Assembly: GCF_000282495.1 (NCBI RefSeq)
Contig: NZ_AKJE01000033.1
Span: forward strand, 1 to 64,000
DNA length: 64,000 bases
Direction of reading: 5' to 3'
From: Pseudomonas sp. GM79
GTDB lineage: Bacteria; Pseudomonadota; Gammaproteobacteria; Pseudomonadales; Pseudomonadaceae
The notes under the pieces are model-generated. The model did not search any database, was not told the origin of the DNA, and saw only the letters and a program-made list of their open reading frames with translations. This document shows positions 46,301 to 54,871 of this stretch, piece by piece (within the stretch, counting starts at the first letter, position 1; each line of letters starts with the position of its first letter). Made by a program: the position numbers and the translations under genes.

Positions 46301-49300
46301 CGCTGGCATCCAGCGTCAGGTAGCCGTAGGTGCCGTTGATTTGCGTGTTCAAACCGCCGATGGCCGAAGTCGAAGTGTCGCTGCCGGCCCGCACGCCGAC
46401 CACTGCACCTCCCACTGCAGGGCCGTCAGCACCGAGCACATCGTTGTGCAGCACATTACCGCTGACGGTCCCGCCCTCTACCACCGCGACTGAATCGCAG
46501 TAAGCAGTCGGCACGTCATCGACGATGGTGATCACGATGGTACTGGTGATGCTGTTGCCCACCGAATCGGTGGCGGTGTAGGTGAAGCTTTCGCTCAGGG
46601 TGTTCGCGCCGTCGTTGGCGTTGGGCGAAGTTTTCGGCGCCGAGGTCAGGGTGTAGGTGTAGCTGCCGTCGGGGTTGAGCAGGATCTGCCCGTAGGTTCC
46701 GGTGGCGCTGCCGACCAGGGTGTAGGTGATCGCGCCAGTGGCGCCGGTGATGGAACCGGCCAGCGTGCCGGAAGCGGTTTCGCCGGTATTGCCAGGGTCG
46801 CTGCCGGTGACCGTGCCTGCTGCCAGGTCCTGGCCATCCTTGGTCAAATCCAGCGCTTTCTCCTGAACCGTAACGTCGGTATCGGGAGCCACAACGAGGG
46901 AGCAGTTGGACACGTCGATGGTAATGGTCGTGGTGCTTTCATCGCCGTCGCCATCGCGCACGGTGTAGGTGAACACGTCCGTGGCACCCGGCGCGCTGAC
47001 CGAGTTCGGGTTGCTGTGGTACACGGCGTTGCCGTTGGCATCCAGCGTCAGGTAGCCGTAGGTGCCGTTGATTTGCGTGTTCAAACCACCGATGGCCGAG
47101 GTCGAAGTGTCGCTGCCGGCGCGCACGCCGACCACTGCACCACCCGCCGCAGGGCCGTCGGCACCGAGCACATCATTGCCCAACACATTACCGCTGACGG
47201 TCCCACCCTCCGCCACCGCGACTGCATCGGCGTGAGCGGTGGGTACGTCATCGACGATATTGATCACGATAGTGCTGGTGACGCTGTTGCCCAAGGGATC
47301 GGTCGCTTGATAGGTGAAGCTTTCACTCAGGGTATTCGGCCCGTCGTTAGCGTGGGGCGTGGTGGTTGGTGGGGAGGTCAGGGTGTAGGTGTAGCTGCCG
47401 TCGGGGTTGAGCAGGATTTGCCCATAAGTCCCGGTGGCGCTGCCAACCAGGGTGTAAGTGATCGTGCCAGTGGCGCCAGTAACCGAGCCCACCAACGTAC
47501 CGGAGCCGGTTTCACCGGCATTGCCCGGCTCGCTGCCGGTGACGGTGCCTGCTGCCAGGTCCTGGCCATCCTGGGTCAGATCCAGGGCTTTTTCGTTAAC
47601 CGTCACGTCGCTGTCGCTGGCCGCTACAAGGGTGCAGTCCGCCACGTTGATGGTGATGGTTGTGGTGCTTTCATCGCCATCAGCATCGCGCACGGTATAG
47701 GTGAACACGTCCGTGGCGCCCGGTGCGCTGACCGAATTCGGGTTGCTGTGGTACACGGCATTGCCGTTGGCATCCAGAGTCAGGTAGCCGTAGGTGCCGT
47801 TGATTTGCGTGTTCAAGCCACCAATAGCCGGAGTCGAGGTGTCGCTGCCGGCGCGCACGCCAACCACCGCACCACTGAGTGCCGGGCCGTCGGCGCCACC
47901 GATGTCATTGTTCAGCACGTTGCCCGAGGCCGTTGCGCCTTCGGCTATCGTGGCGAGATCAGGGTTGGCGGTGGGCAAGTCATCGACGATGTTGACGTTG
48001 ATCTGACCCAATGCCGTGCTGCCATCGACGTCGGTGGCGACGACGTTGAGGTTCTCGGTGATGCTGTTGGTGCCGTCGGCGTTCGGATGGGTTTCGTTAT
48101 CCGTCAGGGTGTAGCTGTAACTGACTACGCCGGTGGTGCTGTTGAAACCGGTGACGGTCAGCGTATTGCCGAGCGCGGTGACAATCGATTGCGGGAAGCC
48201 GGCGACCACGCCACCGGTGACCACTGCGATGCCGCCCACGGTCAGGGTTTGCAAACCGTCGAGGGCGGTGACGGTGAAGGTGCCGCTCTGGGTCAAGGCA
48301 GGTGTGTTGGGGTTGGTGCCGTCGCTGAGGTTTTTCTCGTAGACGGTGAGTTCGCCGCCGTTGACGTTCAGGCCATCGAGGGTCACTGGGTCATCGTTGT
48401 TGTGAATCTCCAGCACCAGCGTCGCGGTGCTGGTATCGCCATCGGAATCGGTGAGGGTGTAGACGAAATTCTCGGTAGCGCTTCCCCCACCGTTCAAGGC
48501 TTTGAAGTCGGCATCGCTGGTGTTCAGGGTGTAGGTATAGGTGCCGTTGGCGTTGAGTAGCAGGGTGCCGTAAGTCCCGTTGAACGTGCCGCCGATGACC
48601 GGCCCGCTGTCGGGGCCAGTAGGAATGCGGTCAGCGCCCTGGATGTCGTTGGGCAGCACGCTGCCGATTAACGTCAGCAGGGTTTCCGAGGCGGTGTTGG
48701 CATTACTGTCGTCCACGGCTTGTGGCACGTCATCGACGATATTCACATCGAGAATGCCGTGGGCGGTGGTGCCATTGTCGTCCACCATGGTTACCGCAAA
48801 TTGCCCGGCGAGCCTGTCGGCGCCGCTGGTATCCGGATGCGCGTCGTTAGCGTTTAGGGTGTAGCTATAAGTGATCACGCCGGTGGCACGATCAAACCCG
48901 GTGATGGTCAGCGTATTGCCGAGCGGCGTGACGAACGTCTGCGGGAAGTCTGCTGCCAGACCGCCAAGCACCACGTTGATTGCACCGACGCTAAGGGTTT
49001 GCACACCGTCTGGCGCCGTGATGGTGAAAGTGCCGCTCCGGGTCAGCGCCGGTGCATCGGGGTCACTGCCGTCAGCGAGGTTTTTCTCGTAAACAGTCAA
49101 CTCGCCGCCTTCGGCATTCAGCCCACCGATGATCACCGGGTCATCGTTGTTGTGAATCTCCAGCACCAGGTTCGCGGTGCTGGTATCGCCGTCGGCATCT
49201 GTCAGGGTATAGATGAAGGTTTCCGTAGCGCTGCCGCCGCCGTGCAAGGCTTTGAAGTCGGTGTCGCTGGTGTTCAGGGTGTAGGTGTACGTGCCGTTGG

Positions 49301-50429
49301 GGTTGAGCACCAGCGTGCCGTAAGTCCCGTTGAACGTGCCGCCGATGATCGGCCCGCTGTCGGGGCCGGTGGCAATACGGTCGGCGCCCTGGAGGTCGTT
49401 AGGCAGCACACTGCCAGTCAGGGTCAGCAGGGTTTCCGAGGCGGTATTGGCGTTGGTGTCGTCAATGGCTTTGGGCACATCGTCGGTGATGTTGACGTCC
49501 AGCGAACCGGTGGCGGTATCGCCATTGCTGTCACTCGCGACCACGGTGAACTGTTCACTGAGGTTGTTGGCGCCATCGCCAGCCGAGTGGGTTTCGTTGC
49601 CGACCAAGGTGTAGCTGTAACTCACCACGCCAGTGGCCGGGTTGTAGCCGGTAATCGTCAGGGTGTTGCCCAATTGAGTGGTGATCGACTGCGGAAAACC
49701 GGTGGGCACACCGCCACTGATCACGTTGATCCCGCCGATGTTCAGGCTGGTCAGCCCGTCAGCGGCAATGATTGTGAAGGTGCCGTTTTGAGTCAGCGCT
49801 CCAGGGTTGCTGGCCGAACCGTCCGCCAGGTGGGCTTCATTGAGGGTCAGTTCGCCTCCCGCCGCCGACAGGCCGATGAGGGTGACCGGGTTATTCGGTG
49901 CATCGCCGCTATCGCCATTGTCTGGATCAGTATCCCGGCGCTCCAGGAGAAACTCCGGAATACCGTTGAAGCCCGCGGTGGGGAAACCAATCGTGGGATC
50001 GACCCGGCCCGCCACTTCCTCCAGCAACACAAAACTGTGACCGCCGCCCAATCCACCCGGCGCGCCCGAGCCCGGTCCAGCGGCAGTGGCTTCGCCTGTT
50101 TGAGTCGGGTCGGCGCCGGCGGCAATGGCTTTTTGCAGTTGCTCGACATCGGTCAGTTGCGCCTGGCTCGGCGTTACCGCATCGGCGGTCTCCACATGCG
50201 GGACCTGATGCGCCAGTAATTGGGCCGTCATCTGCAGGCTGCTGTCACGCCCCAGGGTCAGCTCCTGGCCATTTTGCAGTTGCACCGCCACCGCGCCTTC
50301 GGCCCCGGTGACCAGTTGCTCGCCGGCAAACAGCCGATCGCCCTCGACCAGGGTGCGTCGGGTGCCATCACCCGCCACTGCGTACACCTGACCGATGACC
50401 TTACTGACGATACCGATGAGCGTTGCCAT
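43311..50429 (-). CDS. Giant RTX adhesin, LapA/MapA-like
   Basis: Type I-secreted biofilm adhesin of 2372 residues. Residues 1-110 form a retention module (VSKVIGQVYAVAGDGTRR), then TAAG at 115-118, the LapG-type cleavage motif. Next come three and three large repeats of about 230-245 residues (GGELTVYEKNLADG; EGGTVSGNVLGNDV), a VWA domain around 1560-1740 with MIDAS DVSGSM, RTX repeats around 2100-2260 (GGAGNDLL, GGLGND) and a C-terminal secretion signal. ATG 50429 has GGAGG 8 bases upstream. Its size is far below LapA (about 5200), closer to MapA. Confidence 0.93.
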   Translation of the reverse strand: MATLIGIVSKVIGQVYAVAGDGTRRTLVEGDRLFAGEQLVTGAEGAVAVQLQNGQELTLGRDSSLQMTAQLLAHQVPHVETADAVTPSQAQLTDVEQLQKAIAAGADPTQTGEATAAGPGSGAPGGLGGGHSFVLLEEVAGRVDPTIGFPTAGFNGIPEFLLERRDTDPDNGDSGDAPNNPVTLIGLSAAGGELTLNEAHLADGSASNPGALTQNGTFTIIAADGLTSLNIGGINVISGGVPTGFPQSITTQLGNTLTITGYNPATGVVSYSYTLVGNETHSAGDGANNLSEQFTVVASDSNGDTATGSLDVNITDDVPKAIDDTNANTASETLLTLTGSVLPNDLQGADRIATGPDSGPIIGGTFNGTYGTLVLNPNGTYTYTLNTSDTDFKALHGGGSATETFIYTLTDADGDTSTANLVLEIHNNDDPVIIGGLNAEGGELTVYEKNLADGSDPDAPALTRSGTFTITAPDGVQTLSVGAINVVLGGLAADFPQTFVTPLGNTLTITGFDRATGVITYSYTLNANDAHPDTSGADRLAGQFAVTMVDDNGTTAHGILDVNIVDDVPQAVDDSNANTASETLLTLIGSVLPNDIQGADRIPTGPDSGPVIGGTFNGTYGTLLLNANGTYTYTLNTSDADFKALNGGGSATENFVYTLTDSDGDTSTATLVLEIHNNDDPVTLDGLNVNGGELTVYEKNLSDGTNPNTPALTQSGTFTVTALDGLQTLTVGGIAVVTGGVVAGFPQSIVTALGNTLTVTGFNSTTGVVSYSYTLTDNETHPNADGTNSITENLNVVATDVDGSTALGQINVNIVDDLPTANPDLATIAEGATASGNVLNNDIGGADGPALSGAVVGVRAGSDTSTPAIGGLNTQINGTYGYLTLDANGNAVYHSNPNSVSAPGATDVFTYTVRDADGDESTTTITINVADCTLVAASDSDVTVNEKALDLTQDGQDLAAGTVTGSEPGNAGETGSGTLVGSVTGATGTITYTLVGSATGTYGQILLNPDGSYTYTLTSPPTTTPHANDGPNTLSESFTYQATDPLGNSVTSTIVINIVDDVPTAHADAVAVAEGGTVSGNVLGNDVLGADGPAAGGAVVGVRAGSDTSTSAIGGLNTQINGTYGYLTLDANGNAVYHSNPNSVSAPGATDVFTYTVRDGDGDESTTTITIDVSNCSLVVAPDTDVTVQEKALDLTKDGQDLAAGTVTGSDPGNTGETASGTLAGSITGATGAITYTLVGSATGTYGQILLNPDGSYTYTLTSAPKTSPNANDGANTLSESFTYTATDSVGNSITSTIVITIVDDVPTAYCDSVAVVEGGTVSGNVLHNDVLGADGPAVGGAVVGVRAGSDTSTSAIGGLNTQINGTYGYLTLDASGNAVYHSNPNSVGEAGATDVFTYTVRDADGDESTTILTIDVHNNCLVTTTDTDVTVYEKALDLTQNGQDLAAGTVIGSEPGNTGETGSGTLVGSVTGATGAITYTLVGSATGTYGQILLNPDGSYTYTLTSAPKTSPNANDGANTLSESFTYTATDSVGNSTTGTLVVSIVDDVPSNAVASDRSVPAVQIDSNLLLVIDVSGSMDDPSGVSGLSRLELAKQAISTLLDKYDNLGDVKVQVVTFSSSATDQTSVWVDVATAKSIIATLTAGGGTNYDVAVATMQTAFDTSGKLTGAQNVGYFFSDGKPNEGDIGTADEAALKAFLDANGIKNYAIGLGSGVSNDSLDPVAYDGSTHTDTNAVAVTDLNQLNSVLSGTVQGAPVTGLLLGEGEGGTFGADGGFIKTITVDGTTYTYDPKGNSNQGSLIFSGGVNHGTFNTADNTLSIATNNSGTLLVNLDTGEYTYLSQKTTAAVITENIGFTASDNDGDLASSTLVINVIPNTPPVAVDDHVITNVLSGSIVVPGELLLANDTDADGDALTASPTTFNTGWLTKGADFTGTNSNFSFTGNNQAVTIARSAFVANTAAMTAVLVVSGALGAVSSNNTNDEDQITVNLKQGETLNLDHNLAAGHVTMEYSVNGGAFIAIADGQTITATADGTYQIHITNIDDGGPGNSGKGSENYQLTMTVNYAGAYETTPDFHGTYTVNDNHGGSDSAGVTISYQDGHTLTGTSGDDVLVAGTGNNVINAGDGNDVLSAGSGNNELHGGAGNDLLFSGAGNDLLDGGTGNDTASYAHAAAGVTVNLSQLTAQDTLGAGTDTLTGIENLTGSNFNDSLMGDNNSNIINGGLGNDVLNGGGGDDFLIGGLGNNTLTGGSGADTFQWLKGNSGHDVITDFTPGTDKLDLSQLLQGENGTAASLDDYLHFTVSGSGASVITSIDVSAMAGATPNQTIDLAGVNLASHYGVTPGAGGVIAGGADTATIINGMLNDHSLKVDTV
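45818..46730 (-). repeat. Near-identical repeat units in the adhesin gene
   Basis: A block of about 180 bases at 45818-45998 is repeated without visible change at 46550-46730, 732 bases (244 codons) apart; a third, more diverged copy lies near 47280-47460. Confidence 0.88.
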
Positions 50430-50531
50430 GTGCATTTCCTCCGCTGCCAACTGCTGTCGGCATCCTGTTTGCGCGAAGAACGTGCCCATGGTTCAAGCAG
50501 GTTGGCCTGACGGATCGTTTGCCGAGAAAGC

Positions 50532-50548
50532 GTTTACCTGACGTAAAC
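50532..50548. promoter_or_regulatory. Dyad in the adhesin/secretion promoter region
   Basis: GTTTAC-N5-GTAAAC lies about 100 bases upstream of the adhesin start. A second small palindrome (CATAA-GCG-TTATG) is at 50876-50888. The 591-base gap between adhesin and TolC-like gene has no gene, so these are operator candidates. Confidence 0.35.
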
Positions 50549-51020
50549 CACTGCCTCCCGACACTTTCGCCAGGCGTGTCGCTCGCAAGGGGAATTTCTG
50601 GATCGGGATAAAACCCTCTGCAATCAATGGCATCGGGATCCACTTCCGAAATAACCGCCCTGCTAACGATGCGTAACGGTTTTGAATCACTTGAGTGACA
50701 AAAAATTGTCGCCCCTAAACCGTCTCGCTTCCCTCCCCTCCAGCACTTCTTCGCTCTGTGTCGAAAAGTGAATTGAACTTTCCTCAAGCCCTTCGATGCT
50801 CCTGAGAGCTCATAAACAAAGGCTTTCGCATTGAACAATGTGCTGGATTTTTCAGAGCGCATAAGTTTTTTTCGGCATAAGCGTTATGAGAAATCCTTCT
50901 TAGCTTCGCGTCAGGATGTTCTTAGCTCTGTTGTAACAAGGGTGAGACGGTTTCACTTAAAAATAACGTCAAATATTTGGCGACTCACTAAGTACCATCA
51001 GGAATCAGGGAGAGGCATCC

Positions 51021-52379
51021 ATGCGCGTTTTAACCCCCCTCTGCAGCGCGATTTTGCTGGCCATGGCCTGCACTTCTCAGGCTCAGGCGATGTCATTGAC
51101 CGAGGCGATCCAGAGCACCATTGCGACCCACCCGGAACTGGCGTCGCGGGTCGATGCCCGGCTCTCGGCCGACGAGCAGGTTAAAGTCGCAAAAGGGGGC
51201 TTTTATCCATCGGTGGATTTGAACGCCGGCTACGGGCGCGGGTACAGCGATAACACCACCACTCGGGCGCAGGGCAATCACCACACCGAAATCCTCAACT
51301 ACACCCAATCGGAACTGCGCCTGCGGCAGATGCTGTTCGACGGTTTCAACACCTCCAACGAAGTCGCGCGCACCAAAGGCGTGGCCAATTCGCGAGCCTA
51401 TTACGCCCAGGGCACCGCCCAGGATCTGGCCCTGCGCACCGTCGAGGTGTACCTCGAAGTGCTCAAGCGTCGCGAACTGGTGACCCTGGCCAAGAACAAC
51501 CTGCAAGCGCACATGCGAGTCAACGACCAGATCGGCCTGCGCACTCAGCGTGGGGTCGGCAGCAACGCCGACTCCGACCAGTCCACCGCTCGCCGGGCAC
51601 TGGCGCAAAACAACCTCGACACCGCCGAAGTCGATCTGGCCGATGCCGAGACAAATTTCTACAGCGTCGTGGGGCGCATGCCCGATGAACTCGAAGCACC
51701 GCCGTCGACCCGCGGCGAATTGCCCGCCACCCTGCCGGAAGCCCAGCAGAGCATGGTGGAAAACAACCCGTACCTGAAATCCGCCCAGGCCGATGTGCAA
51801 TCGGCCGAGAGCCAGTACGAAGTCGCCAAGTCGCCGTTCTACCCGCGTTTTGACGCTGAAGCGGCGGTGGGCGCGAATAACAATATTCAGGGCGACGAAG
51901 GCCACGACAACGAATGGCGAGTGGGTGTGGTGATGAACTACAACCTGTTCCGCGGTGGCAGCGACAAGGCCCGGCTGGCCTCCGATGCGCACCAGATCAA
52001 CCAGGCGCTGGACATCCGCAACAACGCCCTGCGCCAGCTCAACGAGAACATCCACCTGGCCTGGAACGCCATGCTCAACGCCAAGAAACAAACCCCGACC
52101 GCCCGTGAATACGCCGAAACCACCACCCGTGTGCGGGCCGCGTATCAGGATCAGTTCGGCCTTGGTCAACGGACCTTGCTCGACTTGCTCGACAGTGAAA
52201 ACGAGCTTTACAACGCCAACCGCCGCTACACCGAAGTGCGCTACACCGAGGAGTTTTCGATGTACCGCGTGCTGGCGAACATGGGTCAGTTGCTGAGCAA
52301 ACAACGGGTGGTGCTGCCTGCCGATGCGATCGCCGCCACCGAAGTGAAAAACGAAGCTCGCTTGCCTGAACTGAAATGA
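51021..52379 (+). CDS. TolC-family outer-membrane secretion channel (LapE-like)
   Basis: Outer-membrane exit duct of the type I secretion system, 452 residues. Signal peptide ends near QAQA-MSLTEA. Two TolC repeats are visible: RLRQMLFDGFNTSNEVARTK and the second with VGVVMNYNLFRGGSDKARLA. GGGAGAGG precedes the ATG. It is the first gene of the export unit divergent from the adhesin, and its partners are the ABC and HlyD-like genes downstream. Confidence 0.93.
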   Translation: MRVLTPLCSAILLAMACTSQAQAMSLTEAIQSTIATHPELASRVDARLSADEQVKVAKGGFYPSVDLNAGYGRGYSDNTTTRAQGNHHTEILNYTQSELRLRQMLFDGFNTSNEVARTKGVANSRAYYAQGTAQDLALRTVEVYLEVLKRRELVTLAKNNLQAHMRVNDQIGLRTQRGVGSNADSDQSTARRALAQNNLDTAEVDLADAETNFYSVVGRMPDELEAPPSTRGELPATLPEAQQSMVENNPYLKSAQADVQSAESQYEVAKSPFYPRFDAEAAVGANNNIQGDEGHDNEWRVGVVMNYNLFRGGSDKARLASDAHQINQALDIRNNALRQLNENIHLAWNAMLNAKKQTPTAREYAETTTRVRAAYQDQFGLGQRTLLDLLDSENELYNANRRYTEVRYTEEFSMYRVLANMGQLLSKQRVVLPADAIAATEVKNEARLPELK

Positions 52380-52384
52380 AATAC

Positions 52385-52475
52385 CCCTGTAGGAGCTGCC
52401 GAAGGCTGCGATCTTTTGATCTTGATCTTTAAAAGCAAAATCAAAAGATCGCAGCCTTCGGCAGCTCCTACAGGG
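52385..52475. repeat. Inverted GTAGGAGCTGCCG pair inside the secretion operon
   Basis: Near-perfect hairpin (CCCTGTAGGAGCTGCCGAAG and complement) between the TolC-like and ABC genes. It may lower or stabilise parts of the operon mRNA. Confidence 0.9.
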
Positions 52476-52516
52476 AAATGTGTATCCATTGCCACGGTTC
52501 AACAGGAGCGTTCAAT

Positions 52517-54676
52517 GTGACCAGCATGGAAACCGGCAACACGGGTGTCGATCCGCGTCTGAGCTTCGATGACCCGCTTCTGGACGGTCTGTTGATCCTC
52601 TGCAAACTTCATGGCGCGACGGTCAGTCGCGCCAGCCTGAGTGCCGGGCTGCCAATGGCACACCAACGTTTGAGCCTGGACTTGCTGCCGCGCGCAGCAG
52701 CCCGGGCCAGTTTGCAGGCGCGTGTGCTGCGCCGTGAACTGGGGGAAATTTCCGCGCTCAACCTGCCCGTGATGCTGATCCTCAACCATGGTCGCTGCGC
52801 AATCTTGCGTCGCTTCGGCGATGACGGTCAGGCGCTGATTCTGCCGAGCGAAGCCGATGGCGGAGAACAATGGGTCAGCACGGACGAGCTGGCCGCCAAC
52901 TACAGCGGCCAGGCCTTGTTCGCCCGGCCGCGGCATGAACTCGAAGACTTGCGCGCGCCGCTGGTGCCAAGAGTCGAGGCGTGGTTTCGCGATACGTTGA
53001 AGTTGTCGAAGTGGCTGTACAGCGATGCGATTCTGGCGAGTTTCCTGATCAACCTGCTGGGGCTGATGGTGCCGCTGTTTGTGATGCAGACCTACGACCG
53101 AGTGGTGCCAAACCAGGCCACTTCAACGTTGTGGGTGCTGTCGATCGGCTTGCTGATCGGCACCGGTTTCGAACTGGTGCTGCGGGTGGTTCGCGCGCAC
53201 TTGCTGGACACCGCCGGGAAGAAAACCGACGTGATTCTTTCGGCGACCTTGTTCGAACGCATCACCGGCATGGCGATGAAAGCGCGGCCAGCAACCATCG
53301 GTGGTTTCGCCCAGAGCATTCATGACTTTCAGGGCCTGCGCGAATTTCTCACCGCCGTCACGCTGACCAGCCTGATCGATCTGCCCTTCGCGGTGCTGAT
53401 GCTGGTGGTGATCGGCCTGCTCGGTGGCTGGCTGGTGGTGATTCCGCTGTTGGCATTCCCCATCACTATCATTTTTGCCATGGTGATTCAGGCACGTCTG
53501 CGCGACACCGTGCAGAAGAGTCTGAGCCTCGGCGCCGAACGTCAGGCCTTGCTGATCGAAACCCTCGGCGGCCTGGAAACCCTCAAGGCCTGCAGCGCCG
53601 AAAGCGAACGCCAGCACAAATGGGAAAGCACCCACGGCGCCCTCACCCGCCTCGACAGCCACGCGCGCAACCTCTCGGCGCTGGCCACCAACGGCACGTT
53701 GTTCATTCAGCAGTTCTGCGGCATGGCGACCATCGTCGCCGGGGTCTACAGCATCATCGCCGGCAACCTCAGCGTCGGCGCGCTGGTGGCGACCTACATG
53801 CTTGGTAGCCGCGTGCTCGCGCCGCTGGGACAGATCGCCGGGCTGATCACCCGTTATCAGCAAGCACAACTGACCATGAAAAGCACCGATGCGCTGATGT
53901 CGTTGCCACAAGAACGTGACGCCAAGCAGCGGCCGCTGGAGCGCACGCAATTGCAAGGCGCACTCGACGTCAGCGGCGTGACGTTCCACTACAACGGCCA
54001 GAATGCGCCGGCCCTGGCCAACGTCAGCTTCAGCATGAAGCCGGGCGAACGGATCGGCATCATCGGCCGCAGCGGTTCAGGCAAAAGCACGTTGGCGCGG
54101 CTGGTGATGGGTTTCTATGCGCCGGAAGAAGGCCAGTTGCTGCTCGATGGCCTGGACCTGCGGCAACTGGACGTCGCCGACCTGCGCCAACAGATCGGTT
54201 ACGTCGCCCACGACCTGCCGCTGCTGGCCGGCAGCCTGCGCGACAACCTGACCCTCGGCGCGCGCTACATCAGCGATGCCCGGATGCTCGAAGTCGCCGA
54301 ACTGACCGGCGTCACCGAACTGGCTCGCCAACATCCCCATGGCTTCGACCGGCCGGTGGGTGAACGCGGTCAGTTGCTGTCGGGCGGTCAACGCCAAGCA
54401 GTGTTGCTGGCGCGAGCCTTGTTGCTCGACCCGCCGATCATGCTGCTCGACGAACCCACCAGCGCCATGGACAACAGCAGCGAAGACGTCCTGCGGCAAA
54501 AACTCCACGGCTGGATTCAGGGCAAAACCCTGCTGTTGGTCACTCACCGCACCTCGATGCTCAGCCTGGTGGACCGATTGGTGGTGCTGGACAACGGGCG
54601 GATCGTCGCCGACGGCCCCAAAGAAGCGGTCATCGATGCACTGCGCAAGGGCCGTGTCGGCTCTGCGACGGTTTAG
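52517..54676 (+). CDS. Type I secretion ABC exporter (LapB-like)
   Basis: Inner-membrane ATPase of the RTX exporter, 719 residues. The N-terminal domain resembles C39 peptidase, but the Cys region reads LLILCKLHGATVS without DCG, so it is a degenerate (non-cleaving) type. Six membrane segments follow (residues 165-430), then the ATPase: Walker A GRSGSGKST, signature LLSGGQRQAVLLARA and Walker B IMLLDEPTSAMD. GTG 52517 follows AGGAG by 8 bases; the upstream 13 codons lack support. Confidence 0.93.
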   Translation: MTSMETGNTGVDPRLSFDDPLLDGLLILCKLHGATVSRASLSAGLPMAHQRLSLDLLPRAAARASLQARVLRRELGEISALNLPVMLILNHGRCAILRRFGDDGQALILPSEADGGEQWVSTDELAANYSGQALFARPRHELEDLRAPLVPRVEAWFRDTLKLSKWLYSDAILASFLINLLGLMVPLFVMQTYDRVVPNQATSTLWVLSIGLLIGTGFELVLRVVRAHLLDTAGKKTDVILSATLFERITGMAMKARPATIGGFAQSIHDFQGLREFLTAVTLTSLIDLPFAVLMLVVIGLLGGWLVVIPLLAFPITIIFAMVIQARLRDTVQKSLSLGAERQALLIETLGGLETLKACSAESERQHKWESTHGALTRLDSHARNLSALATNGTLFIQQFCGMATIVAGVYSIIAGNLSVGALVATYMLGSRVLAPLGQIAGLITRYQQAQLTMKSTDALMSLPQERDAKQRPLERTQLQGALDVSGVTFHYNGQNAPALANVSFSMKPGERIGIIGRSGSGKSTLARLVMGFYAPEEGQLLLDGLDLRQLDVADLRQQIGYVAHDLPLLAGSLRDNLTLGARYISDARMLEVAELTGVTELARQHPHGFDRPVGERGQLLSGGQRQAVLLARALLLDPPIMLLDEPTSAMDNSSEDVLRQKLHGWIQGKTLLLVTHRTSMLSLVDRLVVLDNGRIVADGPKEAVIDALRKGRVGSATV

Positions 54677-54694
54677 GGGCACTGACACATGAAC

Positions 54695-54827
54695 TGTGGC
54701 GAGGGAGCTTGCTCCCGCTGGGCTGCGAAGCAGCCCCAAAGCCATTCACCAAGGTGTATCAGGTAAAACCTATATGCCGTGTTTACGACGGCTTCGCCGC
54801 CGAGCGGGAGCAAGCTCCCTCGCCACA
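54695..54827. repeat. Inverted GTGGCGAGGGAGCTTGCTCC pair
   Basis: Fourth REP type: TGTGGCGAGGGAGCTTGCTC and its complement, with about 90 bases between. It is followed by CTTAACTGACGGGTATTGCC, resembling the outer arms of the pairs at 31134 and 33014. Confidence 0.88.
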
Positions 54828-54871
54828 GGTTTGTGTTCGGCTTTGTTTCTCTTAACTGACGGGTATTGCCC

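Noticed and set aside
44124..46493. 789-codon frame on + antisense to the adhesin gene (and similar frames at 47016-48560 and 48999-50219)
   Set aside because: They lie wholly opposite a well-supported gene, have low-complexity Gly/Val/Ala/Arg translations and arise from its repeats and GC bias.
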